Assembly (NCBI GenBank): GCA_030524715.1
Contig: JAUNGB010000044.1
Span: 1-41,055 of the forward strand
Direction of reading: 5' to 3'
DNA: 41,055 nucleotides
DNA from: Eubacteriales bacterium
Lineage (GTDB): Bacteria > Bacillota > Clostridia > Lachnospirales > Lachnospiraceae
Position numbers and translations under genes: made by a program. The notes beneath the pieces are model-generated. The model was not told the DNA's origin. It saw nothing but the letters and a program-made list of their open reading frames with translations, and did no database searches. This document shows, piece after piece, positions 40,372 to 41,055 of this stretch. Each line of letters opens with the position of its first letter. The first letter of the stretch is position 1.

Positions 40372-40962
40372 ATGGATAAGGAAAAGGAACAGAAGGAGAA
40401 TGCGCTGCAGGGCTCCGGGCCGAAAAAGCAAAAAAAGAGTCGGCTCGTCATTCTCCTGGCGGCGTTGGTGATAGCCGTAATCGCAGCGGCAGTGCTTCTG
40501 TGGGCGCGCTTTTTCCGGTATACGCCTCCGGTACTGGCGCCTGATCAGGCTCCCGCGGCGGAGGAAAACGCCGAAGATATGGAAGGGGAGCAGGATACGG
40601 ATAAGATGGAAGCCGAGGAAGGCGGCGGGGCCGTGACGATCAGCTACGAAAAAGAAGTTTTGATTTCTCTTTCGGATCAGACGGCGTCTCTGGTGTTCCA
40701 GAATCCCACCAGATCCGTCAACGATATGGTGCTGCAGCTTGCAATCGTCAGTGAAGACGGAACGGAAACCGTGATCGCCCAGTCCGGGACGCTGCATCCG
40801 GGCAAAGAGCTGAATGAGCTGGTTCTGATCGAAGACGCGGCAGTTCTCTCGGAGGGCGTTTATAACGGAGAATTTATCATCCTCTACTACGACCCGGATA
40901 CGGGAGAAAAGGCGATGGTAAATACAAAGATTACGGGCATTGAAATCAGCGTAAATGAATAA
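40372..40962 (+). CDS. Membrane-anchored protein with extracellular beta domain, unknown function
   Basis: The 196-residue product has a basic cytoplasmic N terminus, one membrane helix (RLVILLAALVIAVIAAAVLL), an acidic low-complexity stalk (EENAEDMEGEQDTDKMEAEE) and a C-terminal domain of about 100 residues (VLISLSDQTASLVFQNPTRS; a Ig-like or DUF-type beta sandwich is possible). ATG 40372 follows AGGGAGGAG by 8 bases; an earlier in-frame ATG at 40300 lacks a ribosome site. It is likely co-transcribed with the secreted protein before it (89-base gap). Confidence 0.65.
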   Translation: MDKEKEQKENALQGSGPKKQKKSRLVILLAALVIAVIAAAVLLWARFFRYTPPVLAPDQAPAAEENAEDMEGEQDTDKMEAEEGGGAVTISYEKEVLISLSDQTASLVFQNPTRSVNDMVLQLAIVSEDGTETVIAQSGTLHPGKELNELVLIEDAAVLSEGVYNGEFIILYYDPDTGEKAMVNTKITGIEISVNE

Positions 40963-41055
40963 GGTGAAAAAGAACGCCCAGGGAGAACAGGACGGGCACA
41001 GAAACAGGAACATACAACAGGAATACATAACAAAGACACATAACAGGAATACATA
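40955..41055 (+). CDS. Possible start of a further gene, truncated by window end
   Basis: ATG 40955 overlaps the preceding stop, and GTG 40964 is in the same frame. The frame stays open to the window edge (MNKVKKNAQGEQDGHRNRNI as first residues). No ribosome site is convincing, and the last part is a 13-bp tandem repeat, so this may be noise. It cannot be decided without downstream sequence. Confidence 0.25.
   Translation, partial: MNKVKKNAQGEQDGHRNRNIQQEYITKTHNRNT
41003..41055 (+). repeat. 13-bp tandem repeat at window edge
   Basis: Four successive units read AACAGGAACATAC, AACAGGAATACAT, AACAAAGACACAT and AACAGGAATACAT. The array continues out of the window. The 13-base period is not a multiple of three, so copy changes would shift any reading frame that runs through it. 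Confidence 0.75.

Overview
The window looks like chromosome of a Gram-positive gut-type Clostridia, most likely family Lachnospiraceae. The reasons are moderate GC, strong AGGAGG ribosome-binding sites, Firmicutes gene orders (eno-secG-rnr-smpB and pyrH-frr-uppS-cdsA-dxr-rseP), TagF/TagD-type surface-polymer genes, a PdaA-like deacetylase, and short dispersed repeats typical of such genomes. The species cannot be named from the sequence alone.

Layout. The window opens with the 3' end of a 23S rRNA gene (1-48) and a tRNA-Trp (311-381); no 5S gene is visible between them. A small degraded toxin-antitoxin-like patch follows (578-1139). From about 1258 a promoter and a ~210-nt leader precede a compact operon: a TagF/GT4 fusion, a pyruvyl-transferase/FrhB fusion, TagD, and then a complete alternative Hsp70 set (GrpE-like, short DnaK, J-domain/TPR/SEC-C protein) up to 10352. 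A minus-strand PdaA-like deacetylase lies at 10564-11430.

The most unusual part is 11560-12320. A consensus sigma-A promoter on the minus strand (TTGACA-17-TATAGT) drives a ~720-nt transcript that ends at a clear intrinsic terminator. Almost all of it is eleven diverged units of about 64 bp. Each unit carries an SD-like GGA-rich motif followed by a conserved GGTA-N2-4-ACC element. Seven consecutive units also hold an AUG followed by two variable codons and UAA. I know of no described family that matches it; it is best treated as a candidate new tandem-repeat RNA (protein sponge, ribosome decoy or multi-site regulator). A 166-bp MITE-like element and an MntA/HepT-type nucleotidyltransferase/HEPN pair lie next to it.

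From 13475 to 25698 the window is housekeeping: enolase, SecG, RNase R, SmpB, an acyl-CoA thioesterase, a lipoprotein with an acidic linker, then UMP kinase, ribosome recycling factor and the UppS-CdsA-Dxr-RseP envelope/isoprenoid group. From 25833 to about 35315 there is a ROK-regulated rare-sugar locus: repressor, PfkB kinase, ribulose-phosphate-3-epimerase-like enzyme, hexuloisomerase-like SIS protein, DUF4432 mutarotase-like protein, D-lyxose-isomerase-like cupin and an RbsA/C/B-type importer. The repressor promoter and the operon promoter share a 16-nt identical block, which suggests joint control. The last part (35421-41055) is accessory: a small conserved protein, a decayed membrane ORF, two tandem AAA-like ATPase/PD-(D/E)XK proteins, and two secreted or anchored proteins of unknown function that run into a 13-bp tandem repeat at the window edge.
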